In this document: positions 11,535 to 24,109 of the stretch, piece after piece
How the letters are laid out: every line of letters begins with the position of its first letter
Position numbering within the stretch: the first letter of the stretch is position 1
NCBI GenBank assembly: GCA_933207985.1
Contig: OW240916.1
Coordinates: 134,618,430-134,682,429 of the forward strand
Source of the DNA: Pelobates cultripes
Lineage: Eukaryota; Chordata; Amphibia; Anura; Pelobatidae
Length of the DNA stretch: 64,000 nucleotides
Direction: 5' to 3'
The notes under the pieces: model-generated
Database searches by the model: none
The model's input: only the letters and a program-made list of their open reading frames with translations
Told to the model about the DNA's origin: nothing
Made by a program: the position numbers and the translations under genes

Positions 11535-11729
11535 AGACACGCTCACAGATTTGACACTCATGACACACACACACACTCTGATTTGACACATTTGACACAC
11601 ATTTTCTCACACACTCACAAGTTGTTGGTTTTTTTTGTTTGTTTGTTTTTTATTTGGGTGTGTCCACCCAGCATCCCTACCTTTGGTTTGGCTTTCCCTG
11701 GGGTCCAGTGGGGCTGTGCTGTACACGTT

Positions 11730-11762
<33 letters not shown>
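11535..11762. repeat. CA-rich block, CACCCAGC core and (AT)n tract
   Basis: ACAC-rich sequence at 11,560-11,615 is followed by CACCCAGCATCCCTACCTTTGG and an (AT)n microsatellite at 11,731-11,761. The same core beside CA/TG repeats is found near 17,802-17,826 and 31,434-31,456, so this is a truncated copy of that family. Confidence 0.55.
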
Positions 11763-12479
11763 CCCTATTATTCAAACTGAATAGTCCACATACAGACTGC
11801 AAACACCATGATCTCTTACAACCAATTAAGCGGTTGTGCGCTTGGAGTAACCCTTTTGACGGTGTATTTGCCAAAAAGGGGTCCGATGGCTATGGGGCGC
11901 AAGAGAAAATTAGATTATACCGCCACCATGATCTTACTGTCCTCTTCAGCTCCTGATGCTTCAACTGCCGGTAACATGTACAGTTCAGCATTGAGGTCTA
12001 TTTAAGATCCCGCAAGACCACGGATCCTCCATAGAGAGAGCGTTTTTTATTATACAGCCTTCACTAGTGTCGTCTGAATGCTTAACAAAAGGTAGCTCCT
12101 CTTTTTGTGAAGTTTAAGAAAAAGTAGTCTTTGTCTCAGGGACTCTTTTCACTGGGTTGGAATTTCAGTGAAATGCCAACAGTCAATGTGAGTATATTTC
12201 ATAAAGATTTTATCTTTACTCATTTTGGATATGGTGGTGACAAGAGCCATCCACAAACTACTTGTCAGTGGCAGTATACTTCTGGATGTCACAATGATAT
12301 TATGCTAGTGCATTATTTTATCTTTATTTAACCTTTTTATTACAAACAATGTATCTTATTTATATAACCTATATTTCTCCCTGTTTGTGCATATGAATGT
12401 GAGATACTCCACTACCCCAAAAAATAATAAAAATCACTTAATAGATATCCCAATGAAAACATGCATACATCTAAAAACG

Positions 12480-12758
12480 TTTTTTTTTTTTTTTTTTTAA
12501 TTGGGTATATCTAAAACCAGGTTGTTCTAACCCCACCCAGACTTTCTGTGGCTGTCCAATTACAGACTTCCTAATACAGCTATACGATAAATTACCTGCC
12601 TCTTGAGTGAAACTCCACTGAACTAGGAAGTAGCAAGACCGCCAGGGGAGTGTAATTCCTATTGAAATCTGCACGTTTTGTAAAATAGGAAAAAAAAACA
12701 AATACGACACACACTCTTCACACACAGCTGAAAAGCATTAGGGGTCTGGAGTGTCCCT
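12480..12758 (-). repeat. TTAA-bounded miniature element, copy related to 20,521-20,966
   Basis: The right end reads GGAGTGTCCCT before TTAA (12,759-12,762). In reverse complement it matches the element at 20,521-20,966, including TTTCAATAGRAATT and ATTGGACAGYCACAGAAAGTCTGGG. The left side is bounded by an 18-base poly-T tract at 12,481-12,498. Confidence 0.6.
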
Positions 12759-14226
12759 TTAACATGAATAAATAGATTGAAGTTTAATGCATATCTCTAC
12801 TCATATGACAAGGCAGTAAACCAAAAAGACTTACTTAAAGTATATGATCAAACACTGCATAAGCCAGCTACATCGTCAACGTATCCCCTTTTTACGCACT
12901 GTTTGAATGATCATAAACTGTAACTGAAACCCCATTATTGCTGTAGTGCTTATGGTGTCAGTAGGGGCCTGGCATGCAACCCCATTGTATGGAGTCATAC
13001 CATTTTTAAAAAGTTTTTAGAAGTATGTCTTTAGGGGAAGTACAGATATATTTAGATAATTGTAATAGTAATAATTATTAATATATATATATATTATTTA
13101 TTTTCCCTTGCTACTGATTTCAACAATATAGTATTATGGAGATATTACATCGATATTTCCTGGAGACGTTTCTTACGTTTCAAATTAAAGAAATATTTTT
13201 TAAAAACTATAAAAATTTAAAAGAGAATATAACAAATTATGAGTTGGTATCTACTTCGATATCCGGAGTTAATAGAGAACATTTCATGGATAAATACCTT
13301 TCTGATGTTAAATTTTATTTACAAAAAAAAAAGTTTTGACTACTTGGAGTCCACTGGATGTTGCACCCCTCCTCCAGTGATAATGCAATAGAGCCTGTGG
13401 CTCCTAAGCAGGAACTTCAATTAGCACTCTTGAGCTAGGCCTTGCAATATAAGGCTTAGCTTATTGGCTGAGAGCGATCAACTGACATTTTTATAGCTTA
13501 ACTGCAGGGCTTAGCTCTGGAGAGCAGTTGTGATTAAGGGTGAGTTTTAGGGGCATTTTTATCTTATGTATTAAAACAAGAAACAGGGTAGGGAGCAGAA
13601 ATCTAAAACTAACACTCTAACAATAAACATAAATATATTTATTTCTAATGTTAGTATGTTCCTTAAAAATTTGTCTGATGTACAGTGTGTTGTATTCTCT
13701 ATTTTATGTATTGGTCCAGCAGCAGCCTTGCAAAATACATGTTTTGGTGACTTTTACCGTTCTATAGAGGAGTCTTACGAACCTATAGTCTGCCAGCAAA
13801 CTGTCCCAGGACCTGACAAAAATTGGGTACATTGACATTGTAGCAGGTATGATTATATAAAGAACCTCCACTGCGTATTAAAAAATAAGTGGTCTTTCAA
13901 TCTTTCTGGAAAATAAACACACACAAATATATGAAACTAATGCCCAAAATTTCCCACAATCACTGGGAAATATAAACCCCACTGAAAGCGTGCCCTCGCA
14001 GATATGCAATATAAATGTGGATGTTTCAGTCCTGTCTTGAAAAAAGTCCGAGATACAGGACAAAATGTCAAAATTTATTCGGCACTTACTGCTGCAATAA
14101 AAGCAGATTCTGAGCATTCCTACTGAGTCATGTGAGGCCGCACTTCAAACAGTATATATATAGAGATATATAGCGCAGCAATAATAATAATAATAAAATA
14201 TACTAATTCGAAATAATATTGCTTAA

Positions 14227-14298
14227 CCCCTTAAGGACACATGACAAAAATATTCCATCATGATTCCTTTTTATTCCAGAAGTTGTGTCCTTAAGGGG
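14227..14298. repeat. 72-bp palindromic miniature element between TTAA sites
   Basis: The element has CCCCTTAAGGACAC at the left end and GTGTCCTTAAGGGG at the right, with TTAA at 14,223-14,226 and 14,299-14,302. It is the same length and family as 6,868-6,939. It sits in DMRT1 intron 1, about 460 bases from the exon 1 donor. Confidence 0.7.
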
Positions 14299-14760
14299 TT
14301 AAAGGGCTGAGTAAAAGATAGGCCACAGTATCCGCTTAATAGGTTGATAACATGCAAGCGATAAATAACAGTATATGTTCTGACCATAACATGCTCATGT
14401 ATGAAGATAACTGATTCTGATCAGCATCTTGGTTGCATCATACATATTAAACTTAAGTCTGGGATTCAAAGAGATCGAGCTTATTCTGTGATTACCTGCC
14501 TGTTTAGACCTTTTTGGAGTTTCTACAGAGCTTGACTCTTTATAATACTATCTTTTAAGAAACATTTATATTTAATATATTTTAACAACTCTCATGATTA
14601 TTCAATAAACTATGAGCTGCCCATGACTAACCAAAGAACTGCAAATTTTAATCCAAAATTAGATGAGTTGGTCAGTTCCTATTAATTCATGGTTTAGTGA
14701 ATAATGACGATACAGAAACAATAACCTTTATCTTTATCTTTACTAACCCCAATTTCTCAC

Positions 14761-14982
14761 CTGTGCAGCCATAACCCTCTGTCTCTCGGCAATCAGGCTG
14801 CACTTCTTACACTGACAATCCCTCCACATACAGAAGCGCTTATGCCCTTTCAGAGGCGAGGCATAGCCATGGTTCCTGCAGCGGGCACATTTAGGCAGCC
14901 TTGCAGTTTTCCTCCCATTACCGCTGACATGGAGTAGTCCAGAATTGCGGGGTTTGCTGAAAGATTCCTCGTTGTTGGGCAT
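14761..14982 (-). CDS. DMRT1: DMRT1 coding exon 1 (DM domain)
   Basis: The exon encodes the first 74 residues of DMRT1. The start codon is at 14,982-14,980 in an acceptable context (GAAATGC), and the exon ends on a codon boundary before a GTGAGA donor. Residues about 29-74 form the DM domain, which binds the DNA minor groove through two interlocked zinc sites. The zinc ligands are all present: C32, C35, H38, H47, C51, C56, C58 and C61. The A-R-C-R-N-H-G-Y and [14 protein letters not shown] motifs are intact, and the helix continues in exon 2. The short N-terminus (M-P-N-N-E-E-S) resembles amphibian DMRT1 more than the longer mammalian one. DMRT1 is the conserved testis-differentiation factor and the ancestor of several sex-determining genes. 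Exons 3 onward are outside the window. Confidence 0.96.
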
Positions 14983-15180
14983 TTCTTTCGATGATTTCCT
15001 GGAGGTATTAGATCAGACAGAAGGTGTTACATTAATCTGCTTCCACAGTTAAACTCACAGCTACTATCAGCAAAGTGACTGCTATCCTTGGTGTCTTTCA
15101 CAGCAGAATCTTGGTTTTGTGCACAGTGTAAGGAACATACTTTGCAACATTGGAGAATGTTCTGTGATGTGTGTGGGAGA
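14983..15180 (-). promoter_or_regulatory. DMRT1: DMRT1 5' flank with a possible 5'UTR splice acceptor
   Basis: On the minus strand a pyrimidine-biased stretch with branch-point-like CTGAT/TCTAAT ends in ACCTCCAG at 15,000-14,999, 16 bases before the start codon. It could be the acceptor for a non-coding upstream exon. If it is not used, transcription would start somewhere in this AT-balanced region. I see no TATA box or CpG island. The choice between the two needs transcript data. Confidence 0.35.
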
Positions 15181-15529
15181 GAAGCCAAGAGGAGGTAGTA
15201 GATTGTGAATAAGTCAAGTGCTAGCTTCCATACCCCAGGATTCTAAGTAACCCTGTAAGATTTAAAATAACCCTTTTTCTGGTTCCCATGGTGATTACTA
15301 CTTGTTTAGCAATTTGTCCAGGAATAGCACCTGAGTTTGACTTGATAAGTCCCCCTATATATGTAAGAATTATGAGACGTTATTATTTTTTATTTAAAAG
15401 GGGAAAATAAAATTACAAGAAATAAAAGCAGTTGAGTAAAAAAAGATAATGATTTCAGAATACACACAACTGGGAATAATGCAAAGGTGGAAAAGAAAAC
15501 ACTGTCAGAACCCAAAAACATATTTTCAA

Positions 15530-15830
15530 CATTTTTTTTATTAAATTTCCCTGAACCAACGTAAAAAAAATGGGGGAAGGGAAAGTAGAAAAAGTGAAAG
15601 GGAAGAAGAGTAAAGAGGTAAGGGGAGGACAATGGGGGAGAGGAAGGTAAACTAGATGGACCAGTGAGAAAGGGACAAGGATCAATTCCCATTCCCTGGG
15701 TGTGAATCTATCCAAGTGGTCCAAATTTTGTAGAACTGGACTGAGGAGCCCCGTAAGGACCTAGTCATTTTGTCTATAGTAAGGACACAGGTTAAATTTT
15801 TTTATCATCTCAGAAAAGGTTATTCATTTT
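15530..15830 (-). mobile_element. L1-type LINE 3' tail fragment
   Basis: On the minus strand a short coding remnant ends in a Phe-Tyr-Lys-Ile-Trp-x-x-Trp pattern, as at the C-terminus of L1-type ORF2 proteins. A purine-rich 3' UTR and an A-rich tail (poly-T on the plus strand near 15,530) follow. Only the last few hundred bases are present, as expected from 5' truncation. Confidence 0.45.
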
Positions 15831-16619
15831 AATGAACACCTGCATTTTAGAGCAAAGATAATAAAGGAATGCGGTCAAAGAAAAGGAATAAAATACACTG
15901 AATCTGTATTCCGATTGGCTGCGTATACGTGCAATCAGAATAAACCTAGAGCTCAAGTCCTGGTCAGATAATGGATTGGATAATACTGAACTCAGCCCTA
16001 AGCCCGCTGTAAATTCTGGGGGGAAAACAGTAAAAATTAACACGTTACACTTATAGTAACACTTCTTTAAATATATGGGATTACTGTCTAAACTGGGCAT
16101 TGAGTAGCAACAAGTGGAGAACAGGAAATTTTAGGATAAAATAGCAGAACTAGAAAACAAACGTGAATTTGATCATTTCTCCTCTATGACTGCATTGGGT
16201 TAACTTTTAGAGGCATTTCCCAATTATCCACAAATCTCAATTTTACACTTTAATGACATTAGGAGGTGTCAGTATATCCTAGCTATAATGGGGTGGCCCC
16301 AGAATGACCAATGAGCTTTAAGAAGCGCTGAAAGTCAACACCTCTTGGAGCCCTTTAAATACACTATTCAGCCACTGGGTTTCGGTGCTGCTTCGAAGAC
16401 CCCAGAGTCTGAATAGACCGTGACAGGGTCCGGTGCTGGGCTTTGCCAGCTGCCCAGTACCAATCACAATGTAATGGACTGGGAAGCAGGCTCCATTCAT
16501 AATTACATTGAATGTAATTATAAAAACAGCCAGTAGATGGCAGTCACCATCATCTACTGTTTAAACTAGGAAACCTATTTTCTAATATCAGAATTGATTT
16601 TAGCAAAGGGTTTTCTTAT

Positions 16620-16796
16620 GGTTAAGGTTGGGAAAAGTGGTGGTATTTGGGTTATGGTAGGGTTAGATTTAGGGTTAATTGTAAGTTAGGTTTAGAGTTA
16701 GAGTATGGTTATGCTTAGCTGTAGGGATATGGTTAGAGTAATATAAGGGTTAATGCTGCTTTAGAGTTAGGAATAGTATAGGGTTAAGGTTAGAGC
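16620..16796 (+). repeat. Degenerate TTAGGG-like array
   Basis: Variants of GGGTTA, GGTTAG and AGGGTTAG recur for about 180 bases and resume at 17,285-17,340, interrupted by the miniature element at 16,797-17,246. No run of perfect TTAGGG units is present, so it is either an eroded interstitial telomere-like tract or a simple repeat that drifted towards it. Confidence 0.5.
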
Positions 16797-17246
16797 AGCA
16801 CTGTCACTGAAAAATGAGCATTTCATACAGATGGAATCTTTATAAAATACTTACATGGACTGTGTTGGAATTTCACAGAAATTCAAACCCAGTCAAAAGA
16901 CATACTGAGACAAAGTAGGGATTACTTTATCTCTGTATATTTCCTGACACTTTTAGACACTGGGCAGAGCTAGACATCTAAAAGTATAATCCCCCCACCA
17001 GTGACAGCAGAAGAGAATTGGCTTGAACTATGGAGGATCCTGCAGTGTTCTTCATAGACAGCATTGCTGTACTCGAGCTGAAGAGGACCCGCCAGGAGAA
17101 GTTGGCAGCATCCACAAGGGAAAAGATTAGGTAAGTAGACCTCACCTTTGCGGCCCCCTCCTCCACTGGACTCCCCACAGCGATGTCACCGTGGGGGTTC
17201 TTTGCAAATTCGGAAAAGTCCCTAGACAGTGACAATGCCGCCTTAA
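16797..17246. repeat. Miniature element, GCGGCATTGTCAC family
   Basis: The left end reads GCAGCACTGTCACTG and the right end CAGTGACAATGCCGC followed by TTAA (17,243-17,246), so the ends are inverted repeats. The interior matches 1,099-1,345 in reverse complement. It interrupts the TTAGGG-like tract. Confidence 0.6.
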
Positions 17247-17489
17247 GTTTAATATAGGTACACAGTAATCATTCGTGTAAACATAGGGTTAGGGGTAGAT
17301 ATGGTATATTGTTATATATTGTGGGGTTTGGTAAAGGGTTAATATTAATTACAAAAAACTTATTTAGATCCTAGACGTATGTGACATTTAACAAACAGCC
17401 CTGATAGTGAAATCTATTTTGAGGTTTTTTTTTAAATTATTATATGCAAAAAAGTATTCACATTTAATGTTTTGTTGGGTATACATGTA

Positions 17490-18535
17490 GTATAGGGCTC
17501 GACAAATCCCAGGCGCCAGATCGCCATGGTGACTAAAAATTTTGCCCTGGCGCCTGGGATGTCAGTACTTTAAGACGGCCCGTAGGAAGCTAGCCGCCTG
17601 CGTTGGCTTGGGCATTGTAAGTGCACAGGAGGGAGCAGTAATATACCTGCAGCTCCACTCTGCTCACTCGCGCTGTCTAATGATGTCGGGAGCCGAATAT
17701 GATGTCACTCTGGCCCTGGCATCATTACATATTGCTGCTCCCTCGCACGCAGAAAGAGTGCAGCCCCACTGAACCCCAGGGAAAAACCCACTCAGCTCTA
17801 CCAAAGGGGTAGGGAGGCTGGGTGAATTTCAATTAAAATAATTTGTCTGTGTGTGTCTGTCAGTGTGTGTCTGTGTCACTGTCAGTCAGAGTGTGTGTCT
17901 GTGTCACTGTCAGTCAAAGTGTGTGTCTGTCCATGTGTGCGTATGTGTGCATATCTCTCAGTGTGTGTCTGTCAGAGAGTGAGTGTGTGTCTGTGCCTGT
18001 CCCCCTCCAATCACATTTGAAAGGTGTTTTTACCCACTTTTTTCCAACGCCGTGCTCATTGCGCCATGGCTGGTCCTGCCTCCACGGCTGTAATAATCAG
18101 TCTTTATGATCTCAGCTAAGGGAGGATATTGCACATGCGCAGCAAAACAATGTGCCAATCTGCATCTCCTCATAGAGATGCATTGAATCAATGCACCTCT
18201 ATGGGAAACATTCAGCGCCTCCATACAGAGCGTGGAGACCCTGAATGTAAGAGGACTGACCAAGGACTCTCTAATGGCCACTTGAGTGACTGTTACTAGG
18301 CAGCAATATAAACACTGTCTTTTCTCTGAAAAGGCAGTGTTTACATTAAAAGGTCTGCAGGTACAAGCTATAGACGCCAGAACAACCACATTAAGCTGTA
18401 ATGGTTCTGCTGTCTATAGTGTCTCTTAAGAATTGCATTTTTGTTGAAAATTAAACTTAAAATTAGTATTCAAAAACTGGCTCCTAACCTTTTTAGCTGG
18501 CTCCTAGATTCTAAACAAATTTGTCAAGCGCTAAT
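17490..18535. mobile_element. Non-autonomous DNA transposon carrying a TG minisatellite
   Basis: The left end contains GGGCTCGACAAATCCCAGG, followed by a hairpin of CAGGCGCCAGAT and CCCTGGCGCCTGGG. The right end reads ATTTGTCAAGCGCTAAT, the approximate inverse of the left. Within it are the GGTAGGGAGGCTGGGTGAA core, a TGTGTCTGT minisatellite (17,842-17,998), and a 3' block with CATCTCCTCATAGAGATG that recurs near 32,380 and 49,510. It codes for nothing recognisable. Confidence 0.55.
17842..17998 (+). repeat. TG-rich minisatellite
   Basis: TGTGTCTGTCAGTGTG and TGTGTCTGTGTCACTGTCAGTCAGAG-like units repeat irregularly. The inverse-complement type (CACTGACAGACACAC) forms the much longer array at 30,866-31,400. 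Confidence 0.85.
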
Positions 18536-18846
18536 GTAGGATATTAAATCAAAGTGCTTTCTGCACTTTAATGCTGGTTGAGAAAATATATGAGTTAATA
18601 AATAAACCAGCATTTCTTAATGTTGATTCTCACTTTTTGGCATTTAAAGACATATCAATTTTTTCATAAACAAGACAGTTTTCAATGTATTACTTTCAAA
18701 TTGCAACTTTTTGATTCTACTTGTAAATATGAACTTGATATTTTGCTAAATGTATTTGTACCTCTCATTGTAATATTGTATTGATATTCTGCTCTGAAAG
18801 AATCATTCCTAGCATCATAACCACTAATGCCCACTGCATATGTTAA

Positions 18847-19290
18847 AGGACCACTATAGTGCCAGGAAAACAAACTTGTTTTCCTGGCACTATAGTGTTA
18901 ATAGGTCCCGTCCCGTCCCCCACCCTCAGGGCTCTCCTCCCGCCGGGCTCTAGGAGGAAGGGGTTAAACGCTTACCTTTCTCCAGCGCCGGGCTCCCTCG
19001 GTGCTGGGGACTCTGCTCCCTCTTCCGACGTCATCCGCCGAATGCGCATGCGCGGCAAGGGCCGTGCACACATTCAAACAGTCTATAGGAAAGCATTTAT
19101 AAATGCTTTCCTATGGACGCTGGCGAGTTCTCACTGTGAAAATCACAGTGAGAAGCGCGGAAGTGCCTCTAGCGGCTGTCAATGAGACAGCCACTAGAGG
19201 ATGGATTAACCCATTGAAATTGCCCATTGAAATTGCTATGTTTACAGGTTCAGGGTTAACCCTAGATGGACCTGGCACCCAGACCACTTC
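18847..19290. repeat. TTAA-bounded miniature element with a perfect 22-bp hairpin
   Basis: After TTAA at 18,843-18,846 the sequence reads AGGAC and then two 22-bp arms that are exact inverse complements with a 2-base loop (18,852-18,897). TTAA follows at 18,898-18,901. The remainder to about 19,290 matches the 27,210 and 33,123 elements (a GCGCATGCGC-like stretch, the ACAGCCACTAGAGG block, CACCCAGACCACTTC). Confidence 0.6.
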
Positions 19291-19374
19291 ATTGGTGCAT
19301 GAAGATCCCGTAGCCATGCATACACTTGCTTATGTTTGCGGTCACAAAATGCTTCAGCTATAAGACTGGACTAT

Positions 19375-19660
19375 TTACTAAAGTGAGAATTGTCGAGAAT
19401 CCAAAGAGAATCTCAAATTTAAGGTTGAAAAATCTGATTTGTAAAATCTCCAAGTCAGCTATGCTTCCAGTTCAGTTTTTCTCTTAAATTTAAATTCCCC
19501 TTGAATGTACTCTGAATTTCCATCAATTTTCAATTTACAGGGTTATTCAATAAAGTGAGAATTCAAAGTGAATTAAGGGCATAATAGCTGAGCTGGAAAC
19601 ATTCTCTAAGTCAGCTATGCTTTCAGTTCAGCTCCTTTGGCCTTACGTTTGAATAACACT
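19375..19660. repeat. Dispersed TTATTCAATAAAGTGAGAATTC repeat
   Basis: Two copies of a GTGAGAATTC...CTCCAAGTCAGCTATGC...GTTCAG block stand here in tandem. Related copies occur near 22,382-22,530, 24,535-24,665, 25,490-25,585 and 28,140-28,312. The repeated AAATTT and GAATTC stretches suggest palindromic miniature elements. No ends were resolved. Confidence 0.5.
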
Positions 19661-20520
19661 GTTAGCAAATAATCCTATCTGACTTCTTCCTCCATTGCCA
19701 TCCAAGGTTGGCATGCAACATGAGAGTTAAACCCAAAGCTTTACTACAAATGCATAAAAGAACCCTTCATGTGTTGAAGGGCGGGGGAGGGGGGTGGGGG
19801 TGCAGGTAAGTTGAACAAGAGGGTACTTTGTATTCCTAGCACTATAGTTTTTGTTTAAAAGAGTTTGCAAAAGCTGTAGTTCTTATGCCAATAACAGGCA
19901 TCTCAATGAGAAGCCTCTGAAGGTCTCCCTCCAGGTACATGCGCCTGCTCTTGGCTTGTGCGCACACACGCTAACAGCATTCTGATCTGAGGTCTGTGGA
20001 CGCTGCTCTGCGGTATGCAGGGGAGGAAGTAGAGTACTCCTGCAACTTCCGTTAGTTCAGGGGAGCTAATGGAAGGAGGAAGAAACCTCCCTGGCTGTTT
20101 GACTGGTTTCATTATCTAGAACAGTGCAGATTTCTCATAGAATGAGTAGTTTTATAAACTGTCATTAGTATGGGTTACGCTTCACCCATAAAGCATTTCA
20201 GTAAGCTGTGGGTGTGGAGTGGTCCTTTGTTTGAGGTTGCAGTGAGATAAGAAAAAACACATATGGAGCATTTCTGTGTGTGGGTGGTATATTCGCCCCA
20301 AGATACTCCAAGTGACCCTTGAGGGCTTGAGCATCTGCTGATGGATAGGGTACATTCGCATCACAGCCAGAGCTTAACGGATACATGTGCCTCCTGGTTC
20401 CAACATGAATTGCACTATGAGGGTCAAATTAATTGTCTTAAAATACTCTGGCTGCACCACAACATCCAGCAATGTGTTGTAAATCATATTATTGTAAAGT
20501 TAAATCCATTCTTTATTTAA

Positions 20521-20966
20521 AGGGACATTCGATACCTACAATACTAAAGCTTGCTGAAATGCTTCCAGTATGAAGAGTCTGTCCTCTTGTCATTTTATGG
20601 AAAGTGCATATTTCAATAGAAATTTCAACTTTTATTATTTATCTTGTTACACACCCCTGGCTGTCGATCAGAGGAGCTAAACTCAAAAGACAGCAATTGC
20701 TCAAAGCACCTGCCTTGCAAAGACTTCTCATTCTGCTGCATTGGAAGGTCTGTGATTGGACAGTCACAGAAAGTCTGGGCTAGGTTGCTAGGGAAGGGCT
20801 TGCAAAGGCAGCAGACAAGAGAACTGCAGGTTTTGCAAGCTATTTTTAGATATATCCCCAATAAAAGAAAATGCATAATTAAATGCATGCATGTTTTTTC
20901 AGGGGTATGTCTACCAAACAGTGATTTCATTTCTTTTATTTTGTATTTGGGCAGTGGAGTGTCCCA
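20521..20966 (+). repeat. TTAA-bounded miniature element (446 bp)
   Basis: It is flanked by TTAA at 20,517-20,520 and 20,967-20,970. The ends are AGGGACATTC and GGAGTGTCCCA, inverted. It is homologous to the reverse complement of 12,480-12,758. Confidence 0.6.
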
Positions 20967-20970
20967 TTAA

Positions 20971-23900
20971 AAAAAAGCACAACCACTTTAGTTAGCTCAT
21001 TTTTTGCATAAAAAAAACCAAGATGAAGACGCATTAATCTAAGGCTTTTGCATTTCTAATATCTGTGTCTATATTGTCTCTATAAAAAAAAATCAAGTTG
21101 AACCCTGAAAAAGTCTTTTAGCATTGACCTCATATTTTCCACTCATAATATAGATTCACTCACAGCATCTACATTTTTAAAATACATTCTGAATCCTGGA
21201 AAAGCTCCCTTATCTTTGGCCTCATTTGCTGACCTCACAATATACATGTACAGATGACACACAAATCTACAAACTTTTCACACAACTAGGATCCTCCAAC
21301 TTAGCTCCATGTCAATCATTGTTATACAGGCAGCAACGAGAAAGCAAACAGAGAAACTGGGACAGTGAACAATTGAGTTTTGTATAAAGCATTATTTTAC
21401 CTTCCAGTTTCCGTTTGGTAATTTGTTCATTCCACTGAATAAAGAAAATAATCAAATTGTGAAAGTCTTTTTTTCCCCTTTATTTAGGAATATTTAAGGA
21501 GAACCTTTTTTCTTATTTTGTAAATATAATCAAACATTATGGAAAAAGAATAAAAATGTAGCTTGGGATATTAACTGTAGTGGTTATGGTGCTTGAAGTG
21601 TTCCTTTAATCCTTTTTCTTATTTTGTGAATATAATCTATTATCTGGGGCAATGAAAAAAGGAGCAAAATGTGGTGTAAAGACAGATTATTTTGGCAAGT
21701 TTTATATGAGAAAATGGCAAATGCACAAAAAAACTGATGCAAATATGAAAGCAAATGCAGCGATTTTTCTCATGAACCCCAATGTTTCTTGCTCCAACAA
21801 GTTGCAATGTGTGTCCTGGATGTACAGGCCTGAGCAGGATTATGCAGTTTAATATGCCATTTTCTAAATCATTAATATAAATTTTAATGAAAATGGACCA
21901 TCGTATGAAAAAAAGTTAACGCAAGACACAGATACGGGTAAGTTCAAAGTTTTATTTAAGGGTAAAATTTCAAGAGAACTGACAGTTTTCCTTTAATCTT
22001 GGGGCTACAAGTATACAGATATCATATTTCCAGGGGCATGGCATCTTCCTGATAAACACAGAATGTGTAATGTGGCCTATGAGGATGTCCGTTACTTTAC
22101 TGCATAGATCTGTTTTCATACCTCATACTGCACAATATGACCATGGCACAATGCGCAAAAAAAATAATTCCCAATGTGAAGGGACACTGATTCATAAGGT
22201 CCAAAAATCCTGCTGAAGTATCAGAATCGGATATTAAATATTGTATGGTTTCTTTTTTTACATTTTTAATTATTATTATTAAATATTGTGTCACAGCCGC
22301 TAGAGCACCAATAATTATCTGCCACCTTCCCATCCCAGTTAATGTGAAATGGAACACACAGAGAGACAAACACAGACATTTTCACTAAGTGTGAATTTTC
22401 AGGAATTCAGAGTGAATTTCAAATTTTAGTCTAAACTGGAAAATAAATCTCCAAGTCAGGTATGTTTTCAGGTTATATGTTCTAAAATGCACTATTATTT
22501 CTGATTTCACACCTCAATGAATAATCCAGACAGAGTTGCTAAGGATCACTTGTGTAGCATAAAAATATTATATGGAGTCATGGGTGCCTGGTATTGTTGG
22601 GAGTCACAATCCAGATCTTATTAATTTGACAGCAATTTCCATGCTGCAACCTGGAAACATTCCCTTCCAGCTAATATCATAATACACACCTTCACCGTCA
22701 TAAATACACCAGCTATGATTGGCTATTTGACATCATCAGGATATATGTCATAATTAGTTATGTGTGTTTGCTGGCTGAGGAGTCTCATAATGGTCAGTGG
22801 CAAAGAAGTAGGAGAGTAAGTCCTGACAAGCTGAAAGTTGTGTAATATGGCTTTATGGTTTATAAGGGGAATGGGCTGTCTACATGTGATGGATGTGAAG
22901 TGTTTATGATTCGGAATGTCTGTATGTGTATTTTCACCTGTCATTTTAACCGCAAGGAATGCACTAATCAAAGCATTTTGCTAATACATGGCTATATTCC
23001 ATGTTACTAGATATACAACGTATGTCATTTTATAATGAAAGGTCTTAAAGCAGGTTAAGAGGTCTTTGCACATTTTGTAAGGTGGGATCTCCACTTAGGG
23101 TCTAGCACTTTTGAAACATTAGTTTATAAATTTCCCATACCATAGTTAAAACTGAACAAATTATATCAAATAGATTACAGTCAGTGAGTTATGTTACTTT
23201 ATTAAGCCGTTACAAAAACATTGGATGAAATAATTAGAATTAAAAATAAAACAGCACACAATGTATGTGTAGGACCAAAAGTGTATTTTGCTGTTCCATG
23301 GAACTTGAATTTGCTTGGCCCTATTATACTTCCCAATGTGAATAATGAAAGGTGGGGGCAATCTGGTAACTTGCCTATCGCCCTGTGGGATCTTAATCCT
23401 CCTCTAATCATAATCACAACAGCATATTGTAATATTTATGTGCAAGGCAATCATTGGGTGCTGCCCTGTTCCCCCCCCCCTCCCCCCCAAAAAACCATCA
23501 CTACCACCATTTACTGTCAAACAACACTTGTTTTTGTTTACTAGTTTGGCAAATCAACACCCAAATCAGTAAATATTTTATTATATGCATTCATGGGTGA
23601 TTTAAAAAAAAAAAAGATACTCATCTGAAGTTGACCTTATCTTGGTGGGACTATAGAAAATCAAATAAAATAATTATTATTACTGTTACTTTTAATTGAA
23701 ACACTCTTGATGTTGTCAACTGAAATATATAAAAGCAAACAACATGCAGCTAGGAGGACTGAATCCAAGTAATACAGAGCACTATGACCCAAGATACATA
23801 CAGTCCTGAGAATGACTTCACATATATTATACCTTAAGAATATTAATCTATGTGTATATATAGGTAGTAATATAGGTGAGTGCATAAAGAGAGAGGCAGT

Positions 23901-24080
23901 GTATATACATATACATAGACACATATCAATAAACACATAATTCCATTTAGATTAAAATAGAATAATATGTGAAACTTTCTTTAAAAAGGTTAATTTAATC
24001 ACAGAGTGATTTTTCCATGTGATGTTACTAATAGACACTCATTATACAGCAATCTGCCCTATCACCTAGCCACAAGCACA
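20971..24080. other. Intergenic AT-rich DNA without a recognised gene
   Basis: Apart from a repeat copy near 22,382-22,530, a partial AGTGTTCCTTTAA miniature-element end near 21,585-21,610 and a C-rich tract at 23,470-23,489, I see no coding exon, RNA gene or strong regulatory pattern. Short open frames here have no recognisable domains. Confidence 0.6.
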
Positions 24081-24109
24081 GCCACCATCATTACCCACGT
24101 GTGGCCGAC

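Larger units (their letters stand above)
7171..14760 (-). other. DMRT1: DMRT1 intron 1 (7.59 kb)
   Basis: This intron lies between the donor of coding exon 1 (GTGAGA) and the acceptor of exon 2 (TTTTACAG). It is phase 0. About half of it is a decayed LTR retrotransposon in antisense orientation, with several miniature elements and microsatellites around it. The open segment at 13,136-13,339 and the stretch 13,340-14,220 contain nothing I can assign. Confidence 0.85.

Noticed and set aside
13136..13339. A 67-codon plus-strand frame of ordinary-looking composition
   Set aside because: It is very AT-rich, I recognise no family, and there is no supporting structure around it. It is left unassigned.
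17843..18109. A Cys/Val/Ser-rich frame resembling a repeat protein
   Set aside because: It is the translation of the TG minisatellite.
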